A DNA stretch of 64,000 nucleotides, from the NCBI RefSeq assembly GCF_000725345.1, contig NZ_CP008852.1, positions 4,518,001 through 4,582,000 of the forward strand. Reading direction: 5' to 3'. The notes beneath the pieces were generated by a model. It was not told the DNA's origin and did no database searches. It worked only from the letters and a program-made list of their open reading frames with translations. Both the position numbers and the translations under genes were made by a program. Source of the stretch: Pelosinus sp. UFO1 (GTDB taxonomy: Bacteria > Bacillota > Negativicutes > DSM-13327). Every line of letters starts with the position of its first letter. The first letter of the stretch is position 1. Shown here piece by piece: positions 52,531-60,260 of this stretch.

Positions 52531-53271
52531 TTAAAGCAACCCTGTGCTTATACAAACCCCGTATGCAACAAACGCTGCAAGGAATGGACCAAAGATAGGC
52601 ACCCAAACATATCCCCAATCAGAGCTGCCCTTTGTAGAAATCGGTAAAATTGCATGAATGATACGAGGACCAAGGTCACGAGCTGGATTCAAGGCATATC
52701 CACTGGGTCCGCCTAAACTTAAGCCTAAAGCCCAGATGCACATAGCAGCTAAATAATTGCCAAAACCAGGTGTCATGCCAGTTCCTGTTACTAATTTACT
52801 GCCAAAAGCAGTAAGACAAATAAATAAGAATGTAGTTGCTATTACTTCACATAGAAAAGCGGCCATATCATTTTTTATCATTGCTCCAGTAGCAAACGTC
52901 CCCAAAATAGCTCCTTTATCTTCCGTAACTTCCCAGTGAGGAAGATAGGCCAACCAAACCATAGCAGCACCAAGCATAGCACCAACTACTTCAGCAATCA
53001 TAATAGGAATCGCCACTGGAACCGTATAGGCACCGGCAAGTACCTTAAATAAAACAAGCGCTGGATTTAATTCCCCCGCACCACCCAGCGCATTACTAAC
53101 AAATGCGCCGAGCATTACCGCGAATGCCCATCCTGCTGTGATCGTAATCCATCCGCCACCTAATACGCTAACATTCGCTCTTGATCGATTTAAATTGACA
53201 TTCGCACAAACACCGCATCCAAAGGTAGTCAGGACTGTCGTGCCCATAAATTCCGCTAATATGAGTGACAT
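52531..53271 (-). CDS. MIP-family channel (aquaporin/glycerol facilitator)
   Basis: 246 aa with six helices and both half-helices: ELNPALVLF (first NPA) and ALNPARDLGPRI (second NPA). The Asp after NPAR is the mark of glycerol facilitators as against water-only channels. An unusually wide loop (about residues 105-130) faces one side. No glpK or glpD is adjacent. It has an apparent sigma-54 promoter and is directly downstream of a sigma-54 activator gene. Confidence 0.9.
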   Translation of the reverse strand: MSLILAEFMGTTVLTTFGCGVCANVNLNRSRANVSVLGGGWITITAGWAFAVMLGAFVSNALGGAGELNPALVLFKVLAGAYTVPVAIPIMIAEVVGAMLGAAMVWLAYLPHWEVTEDKGAILGTFATGAMIKNDMAAFLCEVIATTFLFICLTAFGSKLVTGTGMTPGFGNYLAAMCIWALGLSLGGPSGYALNPARDLGPRIIHAILPISTKGSSDWGYVWVPIFGPFLAAFVAYGVCISTGLL

Positions 53272-53380
53272 AAACTTAACTCCTCCTTATACTCATTTCT
53301 CTTATGCCTTTACCTAGATAGTAACAAATGCCTCCTTTCTCTTTAAGTTAATTTGTTACTAACAGTTACTACTATCAATT

Positions 53381-53396
53381 GCAAGTTATATGCCAA
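53381..53396 (-). promoter_or_regulatory. Sigma-54 (-24/-12) promoter of the MIP gene
   Basis: On the minus strand TTGGCATATAACTTGC: GG, ten bases, GC, the exact spacing of sigma-54 promoters and close to TTGGCAC-N5-TTGC. It is about 110 bases upstream of the channel gene ATG. Confidence 0.75.
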
Positions 53397-53526
53397 GGTT
53401 TAATAAAAAACTAAAACCCATGTGACTTTTCCTTCCCGCTAAGCTTGCCGCGCACTTTTTAAGGATTACACCGTATATTATTTCAATCGACAAATTAGGT
53501 ACACTCAATTTTTCACAAGCATTTTA

Positions 53527-53553
53527 GGAATTAATTCCCCGCAACAGGGAATT
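53527..53553. promoter_or_regulatory. Possible upstream activator sites
   Basis: GGAATTAATTCC (perfect palindrome) overlaps the inverted repeat AATTCCC-N7-GGGAATT. It lies about 130-170 bases upstream of the sigma-54 promoter, a usual place for enhancer binding by the adjacent activator (inference). Confidence 0.5.
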
Positions 53554-53570
53554 TTGCTCCAATACTACGT

Positions 53571-53614
53571 AAAGATAAATCCCTCTATCAAATTTGTTAG
53601 AGGGATTTATCTTT
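53571..53614. terminator. Terminator behind the sigma-54 activator gene
   Basis: AAAGATAAATCCCTCTA pairs perfectly with TAGAGGGATTTATCTTT over ten bases, just after the activator stop. Confidence 0.88.
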
Positions 53615-53615
53615 A

Positions 53616-55319
53616 TTATCCATTTTCAATATTCTTATCGATACCATATTTTTGTGCCTTCGCGGCAACCGTTTTATGTGTTATACCAAGGACTTTACCT
53701 GCTGCAGTATAACTACCATATTTTTGTAACGCGGCTTTAATAACTTGTTTTTCATATTCCTCTAGAAGGAATATATCCCCTTGCACTAGAGAAGTAAACA
53801 TTGGTTCTACTTTATTATCAATTTTACTTTTTGTATTTTGGAGAATTGACGGATTTAAATCGCTTAATTCAATGTACTGATTATCTGCTAGAGCAACCAC
53901 TCTTTCAATTGTATTTTTTAACTCCCTCACATTTCCTGGCCAGTCATAGCTTATTAACGCATCCATAGTAGTTTTTTTAATTCCTAATATTCCTCTACCA
54001 AAATCTTTATTAAATTTTTTCAGAAAGAAATCTACTAATAAAGGGATATCATCTTTTCGATCTTTTAAAGGTGGCAAAGATACAGGAATAACATTCAAAC
54101 GATAATAAAGATCTTCCCTAAAACGCCCTTCCTTTACCATAACCTCTAAATTTTGGTTAGTGGCAGCTAGAATCCTAACGTTAACCATTATCGTTTCTTC
54201 TCCACCAACTCGTTCAAAACTACTGGTTTGTAAAATCCTTAGCAATTTCGTCTGCATACTCATTTCCATTTCACCAATTTCATCTAAAAACAAAGTTCCA
54301 CCATCTGCCAACTCAAATTTTCCTAGCTTTCGCTTTATTGCTCCTGTAAAAGCACCCTTTTCATGCCCAAATAATTCACTTTCCAATAAAGCCCCTGGAA
54401 TGGCAGCACAATTAATCTTTATAAAAGGTTGTTTTGCTCTTGGGCTAGCTAAATGAATCCCTTCAGCGACTACTTCCTTGCCCGTTCCACTTTTCCCAGT
54501 AATTAAAACCGTAGATTGAACTTTAGCTGCTTTAGCTGCCAGTGCTATGGCATTCAAAACTTGTTCATTCATACCAATAAATTTTTCAAATGCCGGATCC
54601 ATTTTAATCTTTTTAATAAAATTTTTCTCCGAGGATTGCCCTATATACTGATAGGGATGCCAGTTTGCTTCTTTCTCTTTTGCTAGCTGCTTTTCCATAT
54701 TTTCCGCTTTCAATTTGAGTATTTTATTTTTTTCTTTTAAACAATTCACTTCTCGATCATCTTTAATTAAGATAATATAACCTATCTCTACGTCGTCAGC
54801 AAGAATTGGTCTTATTACATATTGCAAGGGAACTATAGCAGGAGCGCTAGACTTTGATAGATCCCGATTTTCCCATACATTAGAAGCCACTTCACTTATG
54901 TGCTTCCCCTGTAAATCTTCGCTTAATCGCTGTACTAAACTTGAAAAAACAGCATTCACAAAAACTATGTATCCTTTTTTGTCTAGCAAACTAATTCCAT
55001 CCGAAATTAGTCCTAAAATACTATTAAACCTTCTACTTAAATCACAAACCTGTTCCTCTTTATTTTCTAAAAATCTAACCATTTCTTGAACTGCATCACT
55101 AGAAAAATTTTCTTTACTGGAAATAAGGACCTCGTCATCTTTCCTTACTTGTAACCCAACAAGCAAACCAAAATCTGTGCTTGCTATTTCTTTATAATCC
55201 TTGTAATGTATCGATAATTTTGTTTTATATTTTAGCTGCAGCCGATATGCTTCCTGTACAACTAGGACAGTAAAATCGGCATTCAATCCATTTGTGTATC
55301 CTATAATTGCCCTTTGCAT
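53616..55319 (-). CDS. Sigma-54-dependent activator with HPr-like N-terminal domain
   Basis: 567 aa. Residues about 1-88 resemble the PTS protein HPr (MQRAIIGYTNGLNADFTVLV, then IASTDFGLLVGLQVRKDDEV), but NGLHARP reads NGLNADF, so the phospho-His is lost. PAS domain at about 95-195 and a helix up to 225. AAA+ domain (about 250-480) with ITGKSGTGKEVVA, GAFTGA (sigma-54 contact), LFLDEIGEM and WPGNVREL. Fis-type HTH at the end (TAAGKVLGITHKTVAAKA). GGGAGG precedes the ATG at 55319. The likely target is the downstream channel gene. Confidence 0.9.
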   Translation of the reverse strand: MQRAIIGYTNGLNADFTVLVVQEAYRLQLKYKTKLSIHYKDYKEIASTDFGLLVGLQVRKDDEVLISSKENFSSDAVQEMVRFLENKEEQVCDLSRRFNSILGLISDGISLLDKKGYIVFVNAVFSSLVQRLSEDLQGKHISEVASNVWENRDLSKSSAPAIVPLQYVIRPILADDVEIGYIILIKDDREVNCLKEKNKILKLKAENMEKQLAKEKEANWHPYQYIGQSSEKNFIKKIKMDPAFEKFIGMNEQVLNAIALAAKAAKVQSTVLITGKSGTGKEVVAEGIHLASPRAKQPFIKINCAAIPGALLESELFGHEKGAFTGAIKRKLGKFELADGGTLFLDEIGEMEMSMQTKLLRILQTSSFERVGGEETIMVNVRILAATNQNLEVMVKEGRFREDLYYRLNVIPVSLPPLKDRKDDIPLLVDFFLKKFNKDFGRGILGIKKTTMDALISYDWPGNVRELKNTIERVVALADNQYIELSDLNPSILQNTKSKIDNKVEPMFTSLVQGDIFLLEEYEKQVIKAALQKYGSYTAAGKVLGITHKTVAAKAQKYGIDKNIENG

Positions 55320-55456
55320 ATAGTTCCTCCCACAAATCATATTCAACACCTACACTCCCATTATATGGATTATCATCTGCTATAATGTTCTCCATTGTCC
55401 TATTTTTTCCTGTTAATTATCTTTTTCCTCTCTAATATTGGATGCTATCTACCCAA

Positions 55457-55487
55457 TAAAAAAAGCTGTCACCCTCAGATGACAGCA
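55457..55487 (-). terminator. Terminator behind the radical SAM gene
   Basis: GCTGTCA-N8-TGACAGC followed on the minus strand by TTTTTTTATTGG, 15 bases after the stop. Confidence 0.9.
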
Positions 55488-55501
55488 AGCCTAGTTATAT
55501 C

Positions 55502-56671
55502 TTATTTACTGATTCCGATTTCCTCATCTGTTAAATAACAAGCTGGATCTGACTCCCAGAAATTACCAGTAGCAGCTTCAGCACGGGCGCGGAAATTACC
55601 ATTACAAACCGTTAACCACTTACAGATACCGCAACGGCCTTGTAATAAAGACTTGCGCTCCTTTAAACCCGCTAATATCGGGTTTGACTCATCTTTCCAT
55701 ATATCCCCAATAGAACGATCACGAACATTGCCAAAAGTGTAATTTTGCGTAAATTGATCGGAATGAACATTACCCAATGGATCAACATTACCAAAGGCAA
55801 TACCAGAACGATTGCCACCATTACGCATCATTAACTCCCATATTTTTTCCGCACGCACAGGATCTTTTTTTAGAGATTGTAAATACAAGTATACAATATC
55901 AGCATGATTATCAACTGTCAGGATTTCACAAGTTTTATCTAATTCTAATGCCTTACTCATGATGAGATCCATCGCCTGACGCGACTCCTCATGAGTAACA
56001 TCATGTTCCATCATTTGCGAAGCTCTACCCGAATACACTAGGTGATAAAAACAGACTCGAGGAATCTTTTCTTCTTTAATAAGCCGAAAGATGTTCTCTA
56101 GATCATGGAAGTTATAGCGGTTAATGGTAAAACGCAATCCGACGCGCTGCCCAACTTCTAGGCAGTTTCGAATACCTTCTAACGCCTTATCAAAAGCTCC
56201 TGCCTTACCACGAAACTTATCATTAGCCTCACCTAATCCGTCAAGACTAATGCCAACATAGCCTACATTTAATGCTTTAATATCTTTTGCTAACTGTTTA
56301 TCAATTAAAGTACCATTCGTAGAAAAAGTAACACGTATATTATGTTTATTCGCATGTTCTACTAATTCAAATACATCAGGACGGATTAAAGGTTCCCCTC
56401 CTGATAATAACAATACTGGCACCTTAAAATCAGCACAGTCATCAATAAATTTTTTGGCTTCTTTTGTTGTTAATTCGCCTTCATACTTTTTGCCGTCGGA
56501 ATCAGAGTAGCAGTGTACGCACTTTAAATTACAGGTTCTAGTAATATTCCAAGAAAGCACAGGCCCCATACCATGAGCAGCACCATGCCGTTGTCCATGA
56601 ACACCCGGAGCATAACGTAGTTTATCCCCAAAATTTTCTGTATCACAAAGCAATTTGCTTACACCTATCAT
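55502..56671 (-). CDS. Radical SAM/SPASM protein, NirJ1/AhbC-like
   Basis: 389 aa. MIGVSKLLCDTENFGDKLRY is the family start; the radical SAM cluster is TRTCNLKCVHCYSD (CxxxCxxC), with LLSGGEPLIRPD and the C-terminal cysteines GRCGICKWLTVCNGN for an auxiliary cluster. It resembles heme d1/alternative-heme enzymes that remove side chains from didecarboxysiroheme (NirJ1, AhbC). No siroheme or ahb gene is near, so the exact role is open. It has its own terminator. Confidence 0.82.
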   Translation of the reverse strand: MIGVSKLLCDTENFGDKLRYAPGVHGQRHGAAHGMGPVLSWNITRTCNLKCVHCYSDSDGKKYEGELTTKEAKKFIDDCADFKVPVLLLSGGEPLIRPDVFELVEHANKHNIRVTFSTNGTLIDKQLAKDIKALNVGYVGISLDGLGEANDKFRGKAGAFDKALEGIRNCLEVGQRVGLRFTINRYNFHDLENIFRLIKEEKIPRVCFYHLVYSGRASQMMEHDVTHEESRQAMDLIMSKALELDKTCEILTVDNHADIVYLYLQSLKKDPVRAEKIWELMMRNGGNRSGIAFGNVDPLGNVHSDQFTQNYTFGNVRDRSIGDIWKDESNPILAGLKERKSLLQGRCGICKWLTVCNGNFRARAEAATGNFWESDPACYLTDEEIGISK

Positions 56672-56819
56672 ATCTTCACTTCTTTTCTTAAATATTTTTA
56701 TTATTAAATGATTTATACTATCTTATCATATTTGATCCTTGCATTATTGTAACAGTCTTATATAGCAAATGTCTACACCCAGTATTTTATAAAACTCTAA
56801 CACTATATTACAAAAGTAC

Positions 56820-57572
56820 TCAGTACCACTTTACAGCTAAAATTCCTACATACTCTTTTAGCGCTAAACTGATATCTAAAAGGGCACTTGCTGAAGGCCA
56901 TAATTGATGAGGCTGAAATTTTCGTTCTACATTGGTCTGATAATCTGTTGGATAAGGCGTAACAGCTACATTAACTTTTCTAAACTGCAGTACGGACCTC
57001 TCCATATGAAACGCCGATGTCACGAGAATAGGCTGTCTAAAACCATACTGTTCTACTAATTCCTTCGTAAATTTGGCATTTTCTGTGGTATTTAAGCTTT
57101 TATTCTCTACAATTACTTTCTCCGCGGGAACACCGAGGCCGATTAAAATCACTTTAGAAATGTCGGCTTCACTACCCGTTGTCTCTAGTACCTTTCCCCC
57201 TGACACAATAATGGGAATATGAAGCTTTTGATAGAGCTGGGCGCAAGTTAAAAGACGGTTGGCAGCAAAGCCGGATAAATGACCTAAACCATATACATTC
57301 GGTGTATCTAGAGTTGCACCGCCCCCCAGCATGATAATCACATCCCCATTTATAATCCGAGGAGGTTGATATGCACTTTCTAAAGAACCGATAATTCGAT
57401 CACTTACATAGGGAATGGTGCTTAAATAAAATAGGAAAGTCAGTAGCACAGCCCCTTTTGTAAATACAGATTTTTGACGATATAATAAAAGACAGAATAA
57501 GCAAAATCCGACAATAAAAATCCCTGGGGGGAACAAAAATGTACTATATAGAAATTTAATAAAATATATCAA
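56820..57572 (-). CDS. DUF218 membrane protein (YdcF/ElyC-like)
   Basis: 250 aa. Two N-terminal helices (about residues 8-30 and 38-55) anchor an extracytoplasmic DUF218 domain: DVIIMLGGGATLD, IIVSGGKVLETTGSEADI, ENKSLNTTENAKFTKEL, LVTSAFHMERSVLQF. The E. coli member ElyC is needed for envelope integrity and lipid carrier metabolism. That role fits a diderm cell, but the function here is unknown. Confidence 0.85.
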   Translation of the reverse strand: MIYFIKFLYSTFLFPPGIFIVGFCLFCLLLYRQKSVFTKGAVLLTFLFYLSTIPYVSDRIIGSLESAYQPPRIINGDVIIMLGGGATLDTPNVYGLGHLSGFAANRLLTCAQLYQKLHIPIIVSGGKVLETTGSEADISKVILIGLGVPAEKVIVENKSLNTTENAKFTKELVEQYGFRQPILVTSAFHMERSVLQFRKVNVAVTPYPTDYQTNVERKFQPHQLWPSASALLDISLALKEYVGILAVKWY

Positions 57573-57766
57573 TTTTCTTTTCCTCCGTGTTTACTCAATT
57601 TTTACCCTCTAATTGCCATTATAACTCTCATTCTGTAACTTGCAAAAGGAGAACCATAAAATAAGTTTACTATTCTGCCTAATTTACTTTGGTAATTTCG
57701 GTTAAGCATGTATAATAATACATATACTTCAAAATTAGTCCCTAATATTACATTTTTAGACTTAAA

Positions 57767-58876
57767 ATGATCGCTATAATTTTAGAGGAGTTGATTCCTA
57801 TCGCTAACAAAATGATTTCAGTAAACGATTTAACACCAGGCTTAATTCTTAGTGATGCCGTCATTACTCCTAACGGAAAAACTCTGTTGGGCAAGGGAAG
57901 TACAATAAGCCAGCGGACAATCTCATTATTAAGTATGTGGGACGTAAATTACGTCTTCATTAATATAGAGGATGATCAAGATCCGCCAACGCAAGAGGCA
58001 GCCCAGCCGAAGGCAGCGCCTTCCTCATTTTTTGTTTCTCCAGAATGTATTCAGTTTTTACAAGAATACGACTCTATTACAACTTCAGCAGAAAATTCCT
58101 TTGATTTTGTACGTAGCAAAAATAAAGTACCAATTTTATCTCTTAAAGATACTTCTTTTGCTATTTATTCTTCAATCTTAACAACGGGACCTGCTCTTAT
58201 GGATTATCTGTTAATTAATGACTTCCAACTTGCTACCAAAATATCCCATCATACCGTAATGGTATCCTATATTTGCGGCATAATTGGCCGACAATTGCAT
58301 TTTAATGAAGAAGAAATGAAAGCGTTAACCTTAGCTGGATTGCTTCATGATATTGGCAGAATGGTAGTTAGCTCCGATAATCTCCCTGAGCCTCAATCTC
58401 ATACGATTAATGGTGCAAAGCTACTCAGAAGTGTAAAAGGTATTCCCGATGAAATTATCCTCAGCGTACTACAACACCACGAATACTTAGATGGGACAGG
58501 AGCTCCTATGGGCGTTGACGGTTCCAAAATTCATAAATATGCTAAGATCATTGCCATTGCGAATATTTTTCATAATAACTCCTATCGGGAAGAGTATTGT
58601 AACCCATTTACTGCTCTTAACATCTTATCTAACGAAATGTTTGGCAAATTAGATCCTTCCATTTGTCAATTATTTACGCAGCAAGTTCGTGATTCTCTTG
58701 TCAATTGTAACGTTATGCTCAGTGATAACCGAGAGGCAACCATCATTTTCTTCCCTGCGTCTAACTCTAATACTCCAATTGTACGTACCACCGACGAAAA
58801 GCTTATTGATCTTTCCACAGAGAAGGATATTACTATCCTCCGCATGTGCACCCCAGATTATGTACCTATGATCTAA
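57767..58876 (+). CDS. HD-GYP-like phosphohydrolase domain protein
   Basis: About 369 aa. The N-terminal part (about 16-70: LTPGLILSDAVITPNGKTLL, GKGSTIS) is the module often preceding HD-GYP domains. The HD domain (about 160-320) has HHTVMVSY, LLHDIGRMVV, HTINGAKLL and VLQHHEYLDGTGAP. The GYP triad reads GAP and K of HDIGK is R, so c-di-GMP hydrolysis is likely but not certain. The start is unclear: the ATG at 57767 has no ribosome site, while GAGGAG (57785-57790) is placed nine bases before an ATC. Confidence 0.8.
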   Translation: MIAIILEELIPIANKMISVNDLTPGLILSDAVITPNGKTLLGKGSTISQRTISLLSMWDVNYVFINIEDDQDPPTQEAAQPKAAPSSFFVSPECIQFLQEYDSITTSAENSFDFVRSKNKVPILSLKDTSFAIYSSILTTGPALMDYLLINDFQLATKISHHTVMVSYICGIIGRQLHFNEEEMKALTLAGLLHDIGRMVVSSDNLPEPQSHTINGAKLLRSVKGIPDEIILSVLQHHEYLDGTGAPMGVDGSKIHKYAKIIAIANIFHNNSYREEYCNPFTALNILSNEMFGKLDPSICQLFTQQVRDSLVNCNVMLSDNREATIIFFPASNSNTPIVRTTDEKLIDLSTEKDITILRMCTPDYVPMI

Positions 58877-58907
58877 AACTATAACATATCTCTTTGAAGG
58901 GTATCTT

Positions 58908-59142
58908 TTATCCGATGACTAAACCGCTCTAAGACTCCCATCTTCATCTCGTTAACAGTCTGTAATTCCCTGCCCTTGACGGTCAGGGAAACAGGCTGTA
59001 AACTCGAAATAAGTTCGCTCTAAGGGTCTCCGGACCCAAGGCTCACTTATATAAGTGGGAGTTAAGAGCGGCTAAGTCCCTGGATAAGAAGGGCTAAGAT
59101 TCAGATGGAGTTAAAACTCCATCTGAATCAAGTCTTCTTTAT
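58908..59142 (+). repeat. Family A repeat, long form, with compensated changes
   Basis: 235 nt. Same layout as 28009 and 32024, but the inner module differs: GGGTC-TCCG-GACCC replaces GGATT-TTCG-AATCC, and CTGT..TTCCCTG/CAGGGAA.ACAG replaces the ATCCT/AGGAT stem. Pairing is retained in both. It lies between the HD-GYP-like gene and the convergent unknown gene. Confidence 0.92.
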
Positions 59143-59223
59143 CCTAGAAGGGCAAAAAACAGGCATTGTGACAATGCCTGTTTTTTTGCTGCCCTCTAGG
59201 TCTAGGATTTTATCTTCTTAACT

Positions 59224-59901
59224 TTAAGGCAGCACATTCTTAATCATGTTTTTAACATTGTCTGGCATATCAATAGAAGTTGTAAAATTTACAAACCCTT
59301 TTTGCGGTGCTGCTTCCGTAATAATCATAGCGTCTAGTGGCTTATAACCTAGTATATCGACACCACCAAGTGAAGAATTATATAAGGCTTGATGAAAATC
59401 AAGGGTTACCTCGTTGCCAGTAATTTTCACTGCTAAGCCTTGTCCCGGATTTACATTACCTACTAGCTTAGTTACCATAGCCAAACTTACTTTAGAAAAA
59501 ATCCAGGATACAATCGGCTTATCAGGCAGTTTTTTATCTAAAATTTTCAGCTTCATTACAGAATAATCCTTATTATGTTCAAACTGTTCCACACGGCATA
59601 TAAAAATAATGTGCCCTGCTGTTTTTGTTAATGCTGTAATCTTTATCTTTTTATCGTCTAATGATGTAATCGACAATTCCTTTACCTGGTCATTACCCTC
59701 TAACGTGGCTGCCAGCGATTGATTTATTACATCATCAGGAACTGCGACCTTTCCCTGCTCTAAGTTGGTAAAGGTCTGTAGATCCCAAGTCTCTTTTAAA
59801 ACAGCAATTACAGAAGACATATCCGGTATTTTTATATCAGTGCTCCATCCCTTTATATTATCGATTACAGTGTTTGAAATGATGGCTGGCATATCTATCA
59901 T
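59224..59901 (-). CDS. Unknown protein
   Basis: 225 aa, no signal peptide, no clear membrane helix and no motif recognised. The sequence alternates beta-like stretches (VKELSITSLDDKKIKITALT, IIFICRVEQFEHNKD, LAVKITGNEVTLDFHQAL), which suggests an all-beta lipid- or ligand-binding fold. GGGGG precedes the ATG at 59901, seven bases away. It is monocistronic, between repeats on both sides. Confidence 0.7.
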   Translation of the reverse strand: MIDMPAIISNTVIDNIKGWSTDIKIPDMSSVIAVLKETWDLQTFTNLEQGKVAVPDDVINQSLAATLEGNDQVKELSITSLDDKKIKITALTKTAGHIIFICRVEQFEHNKDYSVMKLKILDKKLPDKPIVSWIFSKVSLAMVTKLVGNVNPGQGLAVKITGNEVTLDFHQALYNSSLGGVDILGYKPLDAMIITEAAPQKGFVNFTTSIDMPDNVKNMIKNVLP

Positions 59902-60002
59902 CTTATAACCCCCTATGAACCCACATGTTTCCAATTCATTATATATAAATCATATCATCTATGCAATCATGATTATAAATAAGAAAAACGCTACGCGTCC
60001 TT

Positions 60003-60102
60003 TTTGAACCACAAAGACACAAAGGTCACAAAGGGGTTCTATCCATTTCATTCCCATCTTCTTTGTGTGCCGCGATAGCGGCATTGTGTCTTTGTGGTTC
60101 AA
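60003..60102. repeat. Family C inverted repeat, uninterrupted
   Basis: Arms TTGAACCACAAAGACACAAA and ATTGTGTCTTTGTGGTTCAA; the right half has TGCCGC-TATC-GCGGCA (reverse). Here CTTTGTGTGCC is continuous, the site that holds a family B copy at 29749. Confidence 0.88.
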
Positions 60103-60136
60103 TCTTTTTAACTAGAAACTTATAAATTCTGATACC

Positions 60137-60206
60137 ATAAGAAAAGACTTGGCTTGTGCCAAGTCCTCGGACGCAGGCAGAGAAAGTGTTATGCTTCTGA
60201 TTCCGC
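60137..60206 (+). repeat. Family B repeat, internally deleted
   Basis: The first hairpin (GACTTGGC-TTGT-GCCAAGTC) is intact, but about 28 bases from AAGCC to the left arm of the second hairpin are missing, leaving AGAAAGTGTTATGCTTCTGATTCC, which can no longer fold fully. It is followed by a terminator. Confidence 0.85.
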
Positions 60207-60240
60207 AAAAAAGAAGCTCCAACTCGCGGAGCTTCTTTTC
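60207..60240. terminator. Terminator behind cstA
   Basis: A-run, GAAGCTCC-N7-GGAGCTTC, TTTTC. On the minus strand it follows cstA and leads into TTTTTTGCGG; it can also end transcripts from the other side. Confidence 0.85.
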
Positions 60241-60260
60241 TTAACCTTTTTTAATTGACT

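Noticed and set aside
7596..59142. Repeated sequences as a CRISPR array
   Set aside because: Copies are thousands of bases apart, 70-235 nt long and folded; there are no regularly spaced spacers and no cas genes.
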